From NCBI RefSeq assembly GCF_030272615.1, contig NC_081406.1, positions 404,211,439 to 404,275,438 on the forward strand: DNA of 64,000 nucleotides, in the 5' to 3' direction. The position numbers and the translations under genes are program-made. Below, one piece after another: positions 9,839-22,273 of the stretch; within the stretch, counting starts at the first letter, position 1; each line of letters starts with the position of its first letter. Origin of the DNA: Cryptomeria japonica. Taxonomy: Eukaryota; Streptophyta; Pinopsida; Cupressales; Cupressaceae. The notes below the pieces were generated by a model that saw only the letters and a program-made list of their open reading frames with translations, was not told the origin of the DNA and made no database searches.

Positions 9839-12082
9839 TTTTATCGACTGATGTGACCTAGAATTTCTTGTGATGCAGAAGTCAAGATCAAATTTGGAGC
9901 TAGTTGTTCATTTAACGTATTGATTGAGAGAAGCAACTAAGATTTAGTCTAGTTTCAGGAAAGATTTATTATGTGTAAGACATTTATCTAAGTTACCTAG
10001 TTTGATTTGAGAGATGTGACTAAGACTCAGTCTAGTTTCAGGAACAATCTATCCTGTGTAAGACATTATCTAAGTAACTTAAGTTTGATAAATGGTTGAT
10101 TAAACTAGTTGAAAGATGATCGAAAAAATCATGCTCAGGATGATGGTAACCAGTTTTATGGTCATTGTAGACTGTTTTTAGGCAATTATGACTATTCTAG
10201 ACAAACAAAATTAGGGATTCATACAACAAGGTTTACAAGACCAAATGATAGTTTAATAGCTTCAGGATGATGAAAATAGTATTTCGTACAAGTTGTTGCC
10301 TAGGTTCGTATGATAGGTGGGTAGACCAAAGATGACAAATTGATGAATGTGATGTTTTTTCATACGACACAGGACAAGAGCTCAGATGATACTTCCCTAA
10401 GCAGGATGACAATTTATCATATTTCGTATGACATAGAATAGGGACTCAGATGATACTTCCCTAAGCAGGATGACTATTTATCAGATTTCATACGACACAG
10501 AATTGAGACTCAGATGACAAACTGTAAGACTTGATGAATTTTCATACGAAAACATGTATGTAGTAGGACAATAAATCAGAATACTCATACGATAGTTACT
10601 AGACAGAGACAAAATTTTGAAAGACAGAGTTTTCAATGACTGAGGACAACCAGTTTTGAGATGGACTGAGTTTTTTGATAGTTGAGATGGACTAGTTTGT
10701 GACACGGACAAAGTTTTGACCACTAAGATAGACTAGTTTTTAATACGGAGAGATTTTTTGACCACTAAGATAGACTAATTTTTTATACGAACAGAGTTTT
10801 TGACCACTAAGATAGACTAATTTTTTATACGGATAGAGTTTTGACCACTAAGTTGTTTATTATTTTCTCTAGTTTTGGTATTCTAGTTTTAGTTTCAAAG
10901 ATGAAAACACAGTAAACACGCAATATGTATAATGACTTCAATCATAGCATACTAACCCTATGGAAATTGGTGAGAGAAGAAAACCTTTGCTTGCAGACTC
11001 AGGTACACACCCAATAGCTAATCAGAATATGACCACTGAGTCTCACTCAATGGATTCTCAATGCCGTATTAGCTGACTCCTAACGCTAATGGGGGCACAA
11101 AATGGCAAGTATCTTGGGAGAGTTACTATCTCTCTTGCAAAAAGATTATCCCCCCTTTTGCAGGTGAACCAGGTAGCCTCTATCTTATAGTTCTTAGTCA
11201 GTAATTTTATTCGAAATTACCCCTTGAAGTCACACAAGCATGATTGAGGCCTATAACCTGACAAGGTACCAAAACAAGTTGTAGTCACGTAAACATGATT
11301 GAGACCGTGAGGCCCTATTGCTCGATATGAGAGATCTCAAAGAGAAAACTACAATAATCCCATCCTCTGAGACTTTAATCAACTAGAGGCCTATTTATTA
11401 GAGTGAGTTAGAATGCACAGGTCCGACTGTACTCACTTGGGTCATTCTCATAGGGTGATTACTTTTTCCCACTATGACAGGCCCGCTAAAGGTACACAAA
11501 TCTCAAACTTAGAAAAAGCCTCAAGGGTCTGGATTTCTGATTGTCTATGCAAACAAGAGCATACTCTCCTACCTCTCAGAATTTTCTTAAAACATGAAAG
11601 ACAGATTTTTTCATTAACCAGATAGCAATTTAGGTGCCTAAAAATGAATTTAAAGAGTAAACAATGTTTACTCAAATCTCCTTAGGCAACCTACAAAGAC
11701 AACGAATCAGTAGTCATATTGTTTTTGTTTGACAAGCATATTCTTCGACAAGTGTTCTGCAAAAAACTGATTAGGTTGTAAAAATTCCTTAGACAAACAA
11801 ACAACAAGCCAGGGTCAGCCTTAGTATGATCGAAATTGAATAAAGAACTTGAATAATGAAATATTGTTTTAACCCAAAAACATAGAATATCGTACGACAA
11901 TTCTCATTGAGTTGTACGATAATTCGTATGAGATCGTATGATACTTGCATTTTGTCATTCATGCATGTGGGAAATCTCGTAAGATATTCACAATAATTGT
12001 ATGGACAAAAATCAGAAAAAATTAAAAAAATCTGAAAAATAAGAAAAAAATTAGTTTTCTAGGCCAAAAATATATACTCTTC
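9839..12082 (-). other. Tat-1 5' untranslated leader
   Basis: About 2.2 kb between PBS and gag without a credible ORF. It is colinear with 43860-46030 of Tat-2. It holds dispersed TCGTACGA/TCATACGA-like motifs (for example near 10365-10560 and 11885-11940), a short repeat gatacttccctaagcaggatga at about 10388 and 10448, and a 42-bp minisatellite (10676-10852). The block 10960-11230 is the best conserved part between the two Tat copies. Confidence 0.7.
10676..10852. repeat. 42-bp minisatellite in Tat-1 leader
   Basis: The unit gaccactaagatagacta... recurs at 10718, 10760, 10802 and 10843, with a degenerate copy before it. Tat-2 has an unrelated unit length (32 bp) at the homologous place. Confidence 0.85.
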
Positions 12083-12100
12083 TGCCCCAAGTGGGCACCA
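12083..12100 (-). promoter_or_regulatory. Tat-1 primer-binding site
   Basis: The minus strand reads TGGTGCCCACTTGGGGCA four bases from the LTR end. It starts with TGG, as required to pair with a tRNA CCA end, but is not the initiator-Met type. The tRNA was not identified. Confidence 0.75.
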
Positions 12101-12104
12101 AAAA

Positions 12105-13317
12105 TGTGTGTGTGAAAAGTGGAATAAGTATCTGCAAGTTGTAAGACACAACACTTCAACTAAGTCATTACATGTATGGTTAGACAGTTATAAGCATGAA
12201 TAATAAAACCGTAACAAATCGACCAATTGCCTTCTAAAAGATGCGAGTATAGACTTGCTCTCAGATTTGTATAAGCAATACTAGTGACTAGACTACACCA
12301 AGATGAAGGATTTAATCTATATGAGTATGAGATTAAGCTAAATAGATGCAAGATTATGCTAGATGGATGAATAGTAAGCTATATGAATTCAAGCAATCCT
12401 AATTGAACTAAATATGCAAAAATCTAAACTAAGATGCAATAATCTCAAAAAGAAAGCACAATATCTTCAATGACTCCAGAGCAAAGACTGTATAATAAAA
12501 ATAAATCTCCAGGGTGTTTTGAATGAGAGATGAAGGTTGAATTTATAGAGAATCACAAGAGAGACCAACGGTTAATATCGATTAGCAACGAGCGATTGAG
12601 ATTATTCAAGAAAAAGCACAATTTTAGGATAATTGAAACAATTGAGAGATCAGATTTAGTTAACCTTAAGATAGATTCCAATTATAGTTTGATTGAAATG
12701 CATTCAGATTATAAGTTCGAGTTTGCATTGGAGATAAAATTCAATTAATTCCATGCACTTGTGAGATAAAAATAGGTGATTCCATGCATATTCTTTGATT
12801 TATTCAAGAAAAAAGTCTTTTCAATGCAACTGAACTTCTTTTCTCAAAAGCTTTGAGTTCCAATTTTAGAGAATGATTAATAATTCATTTAATTACTTTT
12901 ATGATTTCAAGTTATCTCAATTTAGAAGAAAGAAATAATATCTCAAGTTTGATTTCTCTCTCAATTCAATTCTTTATTTATTTTCAATTTAACTCTTGCT
13001 TTGCATATTGGTTCCTCTTTTGTAATAAATTAATTCCTTTTTATGATTAAATGGAAAATTTACTAATTAATTAAACATGTTAGGATATTTAATAATTAAA
13101 TAAGATAATTGATCAAAATGATTTACTTGGAATGATTTAATTAATTAAATAAATATTTAATTAATTTAGAATAATTCACTTGCCATGTGATATTTGATGA
13201 TTGAAGAATTAATTGATTGTATGCTCAAAGTTGATTTAATTGCCTTTGGTTAGGACCTTGGTGAAGTTGTCGAGATTAGGGGCCCATGATTTAGGTGACC
13301 ATTTTTAGGGTATTACA
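12105..13317 (-). repeat. Tat-1 5' LTR (1213 bp)
   Basis: Element-oriented ends are TGTAATACCC and CACACACA, and the LTR matches the two Tat-2 LTRs (21118-22273 and 46056-47248). A TATA-like box (TATAAAT, minus) lies at 12541-12547 and is conserved in all three copies (21574-21580; 46528-46534). The interior is very AT-rich from 12900 to 13200. Confidence 0.92.
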
Positions 13318-16300
13318 GGGACCTCATCAAGTCCCTCATGTGCCCCATGGTAGTGGAGTCCTTGTCTACTGGGACCTGTCTCCTTCTAGGAGACCTCTCT
13401 CTCTATCTCTCCTCCAAAATCTACTGATGCAACTCTCCTACCTGAGCATGGATGGGCTGATCGACCTCATGTCTAGGGCCTAGTTTGGCTAGCAACTCCT
13501 GAAACATCTACCTCAACTCTTCCCTTCCGAGAACCAACTCTCCTAAAGGGTTACCAACGAAGAATTCCTAAAGGGTTACCAACGAAGAATTAAATGAAAG
13601 ATTAAATTCCATAATTAAGATTAATCCAATTAACCATCATTTACTCATTGAGCATAATAAACCATTAACATATAACAGATTACACCATTTAAAGATTGAA
13701 GTATTACAATATATTTTCTCTTTAATAAAAGAATTTGCACAAAGCATAAGGATAACTGATAAAATAACATCCAAAACCTAAGATTACATTGCTCATAAAA
13801 TACATGGCTTCCAATCATACATATAAAGTTTACATCTTTACCAAATACAAGGTTACATAAATCCATAAATACAAATGATCACATAAGTCTCAAAAGTGCA
13901 ATAATCTCCAACATGAGATGATGCATGAATCACGAACCACAAGAACACCTGCAAAGCCAATCCTCACATGAAGGCACGAACAAGAACATTCGATGGGAAG
14001 TGGCACTACCACCCGACCATGTGATCCCAAAACGAAATCACCCCACCATGCTAGGAGATACCAGAAGAGCCTCAAGAAAGCATAAGGAAGACATGGATGA
14101 CAGTACAATACTAATCCACAATGCTCTAGGTGAACTTGACATCACAATAATCAAGTGACCCTAAAGAGAGATTGTCATCGCATAGCTTATGATACCCTAG
14201 GTAGGCCTCCATACGTCCCGACCCCCATCCTGGGTTAGCCTGGTAACCTTTCTTGAACTATTGGTTCCATCTAAGTCTCATGTGGACCCTACCAATCATT
14301 CGTGAAGACAAGGTGGTCAATTTTCCATTCCAAGCCTTCCCACTACATCTTGAGTCTTTACGAGCACTCAACCATGTGTGAGGTAGAATATCTTAATTAA
14401 TGTTATAAACTACCCACCCACTAATCAATTATTAGGTTATCACTTATTATCTGACTTTCGAGGGGTTATCCTGCCATCCACTTTGGGTGCGACCCCCACT
14501 CGAAAGCCACTCTCTCATAGGACTCTAAACAAGCATGGTCACTCTACGAGGACCCTATGGCAAAACAAACAACCATACACCACTACAACCGTACAAGTGA
14601 CCAAAACAAAGACTTACTAACCCTTTTTTAACCATAAGGAATAAGAACAATATGGTTAAAACAACGAGGTCATAAATACATCACCTAATCAAGAGGTACA
14701 AAATACACCACAACAGGGCGACTGAATAGAGACAAGAAATTGCAACAAATAAACCTCTTGCAAGAAATGCTAAATCCACTAAGACCAAACTCAAACAATC
14801 TTTGAGAATAACAACATCATATGCACTTGCAAATTCATCAATTGAAATTTAATAAAGCACCCCACATTTATTACATCATCCTAAAACGTCATTCAACTTT
14901 TATTTCCAATACAATAATCCAAATAATAAAAATTCATATCAAAGATATAACATAAGAATTATATTAAAATATTTAATTCTACTTCCAAAATAAATCTAAT
15001 TTACCAATTAGATCTCATAGAACTAATGCCTTGATTAAAAGAATAAATTTAATCACATGTTTTTATTAAACAACGAACACACTATGCTAGGCAACCGCGA
15101 CGAGGGAAAAGGTAAAAAATTGTGGCTATCTACCTACTGGTAGTAACAGTCACTACTAACCTACACACTCATTATCGTCGGTAGTGCTGCTACCTTACGG
15201 TAGTAACAGCTATCATCCCACGTTGTGGGATTAGTATGCCACTTGGGTTCATTTTATTATTAGTTTTAAAAATAAAATATAATTAAAAATTAAACCATTC
15301 CTACACTACACAAAATCACTGGTAATGAATAGAATTTTAATCTTGCAATGATATTTTTCAGTAAGGGATTCTGGTAAACCACAAAAGCATAAAAGACCCA
15401 AATATAAAGTTCTTGGGAAAAATTCAAAAGGATTTAAAGAAATAAGAGGGGATTTGATTCATTTTTTGATTTCTTCACACATAGGAAGAATCCTTGCATC
15501 ATGCCAAGAGGCAAATTAACAAAAAATTTCCAGCATAACATCCAAATTTTGGACAAATAAAAACATGTAAATAAACAGAAAACTAAATCTATTTCTTACT
15601 ACTCAATAGAGGAAATAATCAAAACCTAATGTTTTGCAAAAGCTTGGAGCACACAGCCAACGAGATATTGGAAAATATCTTCAACTAAAACACATTGATT
15701 TGGGATTTAATCAAATTCAATAGCAACTACTCTATTTCCAGATCAAACTTTCAACAAAAATCACCAATAAGATTTAACAAATTTTAATCACACACACAAG
15801 GAAGAAAGCTCAAAACATTCAAATTTTATTGCAACAAAGAGGGAAATCTATCCAACCTAACAAGCAATCCAAGAAGAAAATTGTAGAAGAGTTCAATCTT
15901 GCATACCAATTCCAAAATCCAGATTCCTCCTTCCAAATGGTTTCCAAGTTTTGGTTTTCAAAAATGCCTCCTCTTCTTCCCGTGAACTCCCAGGTAATAT
16001 AGTCAAAAATATTTTTCCAACCTAAACTTTTAGGTTAAAAGTTTTCTCCACCAATAGGAATAAGATATTTAAAAAGTAATAAAATCTAATTTCCCTTTTT
16101 CCATGCCACAATTATTTTTAAATAAAAATAAAATCTAAAAGCTAACCAAAAAAGGTAAATGGAAATGCTTTTTATTTCTTCTTTTTTTCCCACAAGAATT
16201 TAACTCAACATTTTCACTAAAATTCAAATAGCATGGCATTTAACTAATTTCTATTTCAAACAATATAATACAACTATTTTCACAATATAACATGCAATTA

Positions 16301-17063
16301 AACTATTTAATTTAACAACTCCAAATAATTAATTTAAATCAATAAACTCAAGGCATATTAATTAAATTAAATATGCCAACACAAAATAACACAATTCACT
16401 CAATTTAAAACTATTCAAATATCTGGAGGCATGTAAAATGAGAGAAGACCATACGACAACTCACAAAATAAAAATACCAAAGCACTATGACTCGCATACC
16501 GATCAAATGAGAAAAGACGGTCGACTGACAACACTCACATGAGTGTAACTGCGGGTCAATTTAGGGTCTAACAACTATCTCCTCCACTCCCATTGGATAA
16601 ATAAGGCATGCTTAGACTTGTGAAACCAGGTGGAGTCGATACCCCATACCTACCTGATACTTGTACCTGCAATGTCCTGCATCAAAGAACCACACGTGCA
16701 TATAGACAAATATATAACCAAACACGACACATACACCGATGAAGGAGAATCGTGATGTTCCCTAGACCACTAGATTGAGTGAAGGAAAATCATCCCCTCA
16801 CATCCCATACACTTGTAAACATGAAACATGTAAATAACACATCGCACATATAAAGTAAATGTGTCAGTCCATGTTAGTAATCCATAAAAATCTCATTTAA
16901 CATAAGTAATAAAATACTGCATGAAAGCATACACTACAAATCCAGTTATAGCATGTGATAACATCACATAAAGTCTAAATAAAATATAACAATAATGTAT
17001 CCGCTAAACAGTCTACTGAAGTAAAAAATGAGTCTAAAAAGTCTGTTGAGAAGGGGTACTACA
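13318..17063 (-). mobile_element. Gypsy X: 5' part of an unclassified gypsy-like element
   Basis: 13318-13560 on the minus strand reads as a broken gag-like sequence (FQELLAKLGPRHEVDQPIHAQ, then a basic ERSPRRRQVPV) cut by Tat-1. A 22-bp direct repeat (cctaaagggttaccaacgaaga) sits at 13543-13590. The rest looks like one long LTR: its outer end at 17063 reads TGTAGTACCCC on the minus strand, the usual form of a gypsy LTR start, and the next base resumes satellite sequence (tccaaacaaatattttgatg). The inner LTR boundary near 13595 is uncertain, and a second candidate LTR start (TGTTAGACCC, preceded by purines) exists at 16572. No other genes were seen here. Confidence 0.5.
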
Positions 17064-19305
17064 TCCAAACAAATATTTTGATGTTTGAAAACTTGTGCTT
17101 AGAAAGCACAAGCTTGAAAATAATGATTTGGGAGTAAGATAAGTTTCATAATCGTGCTTTCATGTTCATGACTTTGGAATCAAAACTTTCATTTTCAAGC
17201 TTGTGTTAAGGTGAAAACGTTCTTCAATGTTTGTTGCTTCTGAATCAAAACTTGCATTTTCAAGCTAGTGTTACCTCCAAACACATATTTTGACGCTTCA
17301 AAACTTACGTTTAGGAAGCACAAGCTTGAAAATGATGATTTGGGAGTACGATAAGTTTTATATTCAAGATTTCATGTTCATGGCTTCTAAATAAACACTT
17401 CCATTTTCAACCTTGTGTTACCTCCAAACACATTTTTTGATGATTCAAAATATGCGTTTAGGAAGAACAAGCTTAAAAATGATGATTTGGGAATACCATA
17501 AGTTTAATAAACGCTTTCATGTTCATGGCTTCAGAATCAAAACTTCCATTTACAAGCTTGTTGTGTCTCCAAACACCCATTTCGATGCTTCAAAACTTGC
17601 ATTTAAGAAGGGCAACCTTCAAAATGATGATTTGGGAGTATGATAAGTTTCATAATCGCACTTTAATACTCGTGGCTTCAGAATCATAACTTGCATTTTC
17701 AAGCTTGTTGTGCCTCCAAACACCCATTTTGATGCTGTAAAACTTGCGTTTAGAAAGAACGAGCTCCAAAATGATAATTTGGGAGTACGATAAGTTTCAC
17801 AATCGCGCTTTCATGCTCATGGCTACGGAATCAAAACATGCATTTTCAAGCTTGTTGTACCTCAAAACACACATTTTGATGCTTCAAAATTTGCATTTAG
17901 GAAGCACAAGCTTTAAAATGATGATTTAGGAGTATGATAAGTTTTATAATTGCGCTTTCATGTTTGTGTGTCCAAAATCAGAACTTGGATTTTCAAGCGT
18001 GCGTTACATCAAAGCATGCAGTTTGATGGTTCAATACTTGCTTTTAGGAAGCACAAGCTTGAAAATTATGATCTGCGAGTATGATATGTTTCATAATCAT
18101 GGTTTCATGTTTTTGTTTTTAGAATCAGAACATGCATTTTCAAGCCCGTGTTACCTCCAAACACACATTTTGGTGCTTCAAAATTTGCATTCAAGATGCA
18201 CAACCTTGAAAATGATGATTTAAGAGTATGATAAGTTTCATGTTCATGGCTTCGGAATCAGAACTTGCATTTTCAAGATATTGTTTCCTCCAAACACACA
18301 TTTTGATGCTTCAATACTTGCTTTTAGGAAGCATAAGCTTGAAAATGATGATATTGGAGTATGATAAGTTTCATAATCGCACCCAATGTTCATGGCTTTC
18401 TAAAAAAAAACTTGCATTTTCACACTTGTTGTGCCACCAAACACACATTTTCGTGCTCCAAAACTCACATTTAGGACACAAGCTTGAAAATGAGTCTTTG
18501 GTAGTATGGTAAGTTCCATAATCGTGCTTTAATGTTCATGGCTTCTGAATAAAAAAATTGCATTTTAAAGTTTGGAATCAAAACTTTCATTTTCAAGCTT
18601 TGGAATCGAAACTTTCATTTTCAAACTTGTGTTACCTGCAAACGCTCTTTAATGTTTGTTGCTTTTGAATCATAACTTGCATTTTCAACCTAGTGTTACC
18701 TCCAAACACACATTTTGATGCTTTAAAACTTACGTTTAGGAAGCACAAGCTTGAAAATGATGATTTGGGAGTATAATAAGTTTTATAATAAAGATTTCAT
18801 GTCCATGGCTTCTGAATAAACACTTGCATTTTCAAGCTTGTGTTACCTCCAAACATTTTTTGATGGTTCAAAACTTGCGTTTAGGAAGCACAAGCTTAAA
18901 AATGATGATTTCAGAATACCATAAGTCTTTTAATCGTGTTTTCATGTTTGTGGCTTCGGAATCAGAACTTCCATTTACAAGCTTGTTGTGTCTCCAAACA
19001 CCCATTTCGATGCTTCAAAACTTGCATTTAAGAAGGACAAGCTTCAAAGTCATGATTTGGGAGTATGATAAGTTTCATAATCGCGCTTTCATTCTCATGG
19101 CTTCAGAATCATACTTTGCAATTTTTAGCTTGTTGTCCCTCCGAACACCCATTTTGATCCTGTAAAACTTGCGTTTAGAAAGCACAAGCTCCAAAATAAT
19201 GATTTGGGAGTACGATAAATTTCACAATCGCGCTTTCATGCTCATGGCTTTGGAATCAGAACATGCATTTCCAAGCTTGTTGTACCTCAAAACACACATT
19301 TTGAT
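17064..19305 (+). repeat. Satellite array, forward arm (about 147-bp monomers)
   Basis: Tandem monomers contain gatgatttgggagta, cataatcgcgctttcatg, cattttcaagcttgtg and ccaaacacacattttgatgc. The phase mark gatgat falls at 17335, 17481, 17626, 17773, 17920 and 18214, giving steps of 145-147 bp. A variant mark (tacaagcttgttgtg) recurs at 17551 and 18976, 1425 bp apart, indicating multimer order. Each monomer holds an inverted pair, CATTTTCAAGCTTGTG and CACAAGCTTGAAAATG. Short frames of 60-113 codons in the array are read-through of the monomer, not recognised genes. Confidence 0.95.
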
Positions 19306-21117
19306 TCAGAAGCCATGAACATTAAAGCATGATTATTGAACTTACTGTACTACCGAATACTCATTTTCAAGCTTGTGCTTCATAAACACGAGTTTTGAAG
19401 AATGAAAATGTGTGTTTGGTGACACAACAAGTGTGAAAATGCAAGTTCTTTTTGTAGAAAGCCATGAAAATTGAGGTGTGATCATGAAATTTATCATACT
19501 CCAATATCATAATTTTCGAGCTTGTGCTTCCTAAAAGAAAGTATTGAAGCATCAAAATGTGTGTTTGGAGGAAACAAACGCTTGAAAATGCAAGTTCTGA
19601 TTCTGAAGCCATGAATGTGAAAGCGTGATTATGAAACTTATCGTACTCCTAAATCATCATTTTCAAGCTTGTGCATCCTGAATGCAAATTTTAAAGCACC
19701 AAAATATGTGTTTGGAGGTAACATGGGCTTGAAAATACATGTTCTGATTCTGAAAACATGAACATGAAAGCACGATTATGAAACATATCGTACTTGTAGA
19801 TCATCATTTTCAAGCTTGTGCTTCCTAAATGCAAGTATTGAAGCATCAAACTGTATGCTTTGATGTAATGCAAGCTTGAAAATGCAAGTTTTGATTTTGG
19901 ACACACAAACATGAAAACGCGATTATTAAACTTATCGTACTCCTAAATCATCATTTTGAAGCATCAAAATGTGTGTTTCGAGGTACAACAAGCTTGAAAA
20001 TGTATGTTCTGATTCTGAAGCCACGAGCATGAAAGCGCGATTGTGAAACTTATCATAGTCCCAAATCATCATTTCGGAGCTTGTGCTTTCTAAACGCAAG
20101 TTTTACAGCATCAAAATGTGTGTTTGGAGGCACAAAAAGCTTGAAAATGCAAGTTATGATTCTGAAGCCACGAGTATGAAAGCGCAATTATGAAACTTAT
20201 CATACTCCCAAATCATCATTTTGAAGCTTGTCCTTCTTAAATTCAAGTTTTGAAGCATTGAAATGGGTGTTTGGAGACACAACAAGCTTGTAAATGGAAG
20301 TTCTGATTCTGAAGCCACGAAAATGAAAGTGCGATTATTAAACTTATGGTATTCCAAAATCATCATTTTTAACCTTGTGCTTCCTAAATGCAAGTATTGA
20401 ACCATCAAAAAATGTGTTTGGAGGTAACACAAGCTTGAAAATGCAAGTGATTATTTTGAAGCCATGATCATGAAATCTTGATTATAAAACTTATCATACT
20501 CCCAAATCATCATTTTCAAGCTTGTGCTTTCTAAACATAAGTTTTGAAGCATCAAAATGAGTCTTTGGAGGTAACACTAGGTTGAAAATGCAAGTTCTGA
20601 TTCAGAAGCAACAAACATTAAAGAGTGTTTGCAGGTAACACAAGCTTGAAAATGCAAGTTCTAATTTCAAAGCCATGAAAATGATTGCCCGATTATGAAA
20701 CTTATCATACTCCCAAATCAACATCCTGAAGCTTATGCTTCCTAAACTCAATTTTTGAAGCATCAATATATGTGTTTGGAGGTATCACAAGATTGAAAAT
20801 GCAAGTTTTTCTTCCAGAGCGATGAACATTAAAGCGTGATTATGAAACTTATCATACTCCCAAATCATCATTTTGAAGCTTGTCTTTCTTAAATGCAAGT
20901 TTTGAAGCATTGAAATAGGTGTTTGGAGACACAACAAGCTTGTAAATGGAATTTATGATTCTGAAGCCATGAACATGAAAGCGCGATTATAAAACTTATG
21001 GTATTTCCCAAGTTTGAAAATGCAAGTGTTTATTTAGAAGCCATGAACATGAAATCTTGATTATAAAACTTATCGTACTCCCAAATCATCATTTTCAAGC
21101 ATGTGCTTCCTAAATGT
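19306..21117 (-). repeat. Satellite array, inverted arm
   Basis: From 19306 the same monomers appear on the opposite strand (cccaaatcatcattttcaagcttgtgcttcc...). Variant marks seen later in the window (tatgctttgatgtaa at 19854, cttgtaaatgg near 20286 and 20938, aacatcct near 20719) occur in the same order as in the 47-56 kb blocks. The arm ends at 21117 where Tat-2 inserted. Confidence 0.95.
21113..21117. repeat. Target-site duplication of Tat-2, left copy
   Basis: aatgt directly abuts the Tat-2 3' LTR and is repeated at 47249-47253 after the other LTR. Removing the element and one copy restores the satellite word cttcctaaatgtaagttttg. Confidence 0.9.
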
Positions 21118-22273
21118 TGTGTGTGTGAAAAAGTGAAATAAGTCTGATAGCTGCAAGGCACAACACTTCACTTAAGTCATTACATGTATGGTTAGACAGA
21201 TATAAGAATGAATATGAAAACCATAACAAATTGACTAATTGCCTTCTAAAAGATGAGAATATAAGATTGCTCTCACATTTGTATAAGCAATACCAGTGAC
21301 TAGACTACATCAAGACAAAGGATTTAATCTATATGAGCATGAGATAAAGCTAAATGGATGCACGATGGATGAAAGATTCAAGAAATATGGATTCAAGCAA
21401 TAATGGATTCAAGCAATAATGAATTCAAGCAAGCATGAATAAACTAAATATGGAAAAAGCTAAACTTAGATGCAATAATCTCAAAAAGCAAGCACAATAT
21501 ATTCAATGACTCCAGAGAGAAAAGTGTATAATAACAAATCTCCAGGGTGTTTTGAATGAGAGTTGAAGGCTGAATTTATAGAGAATTACAAGAGAGATCA
21601 AGAAAAAGCACAATTTAGGATTAATGGAAATAATTGAGAAATCAGATTCAATTAACCTTGAGATAGATTCCAATTATAATTTAATTGAAATGCATTCAGA
21701 TAAGAAGTTCAAGCTGCATTAGAAATAAGATTTAATTAATTCCATGCATTTGTGATAAAAATAGATAATTCTTTGATTTATTCAAGAAAAGAGTCTTTTA
21801 AATACAATCGAACTTCTTTTTCTCAAAAGCTTTGAGTTCCAATTTTAGAGAATAATTAAATTCCTTTTAATTGTTTTTCTAATTTCAAGTTAATCTCAAT
21901 TTAGAAAAAGAAATAATATCTCAAGTTTGATTTCTCTTAATTCAATTCTTTTATTTTATTTTCAATTTAACTCTTGCTTTGTGATTAATTCCTCTTTTGT
22001 AATAAATTAATTATTTTTTTATGATTAAATGACAAATTTATTAATTAATTAAATATGCTAGGATATTTAATAAATTAAATAGGATAATTGATCAAAATGA
22101 TTTTCTTGGAATGATTTAATTAATATTGAGTTATTTGATTTGCCATGTGACATTTGATGATTAAAGAATTAATTATGTGCTCAAGATTGATTTAATTGCC
22201 TTTGGTTAGGACCTTGGTGATGTTGTCAAGATTCGGGGCACATGGTTTAGATGACCAATTTTAGGTTATTACA
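21118..22273 (-). repeat. Tat-2 3' LTR (1156 bp)
   Basis: Element-oriented ends are TGTAATAACC and CACACACA. It abuts satellite at 21117 and a purine-rich tract at 22274. The TATA-like box at 21574-21580 (minus) is shared with the other Tat LTRs. Confidence 0.93.

Larger units (their letters stand above)
5834..13317 (-). mobile_element. Tat-1: 5' half of a Ty3/gypsy Tat-lineage retrotransposon
   Basis: The 5' LTR (12105-13317), PBS, long 5' UTR, gag and protease/G-patch region are present on the minus strand. The order is colinear with Tat-2 (40098-47248) and similarity is high throughout. RT, RNase H and integrase would lie beyond the left edge, because Copia A inserted at 5833/5834. All reading frames are broken. 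A 222-bp in-frame duplication in the protease region (7079-7495) is absent from Tat-2. The right flank after the LTR end (gggac...) is gag-like sequence of Gypsy X. Confidence 0.9.

Noticed and set aside
13890-14158. Small overlapping ORFs in the Gypsy X LTR
   Set aside because: Short, overlapping on both strands, no motif, inside a probable LTR.
17064-21117. CRISPR-like array
   Set aside because: Repeats are contiguous 147-bp monomers without unique spacers, in a plant nuclear context.
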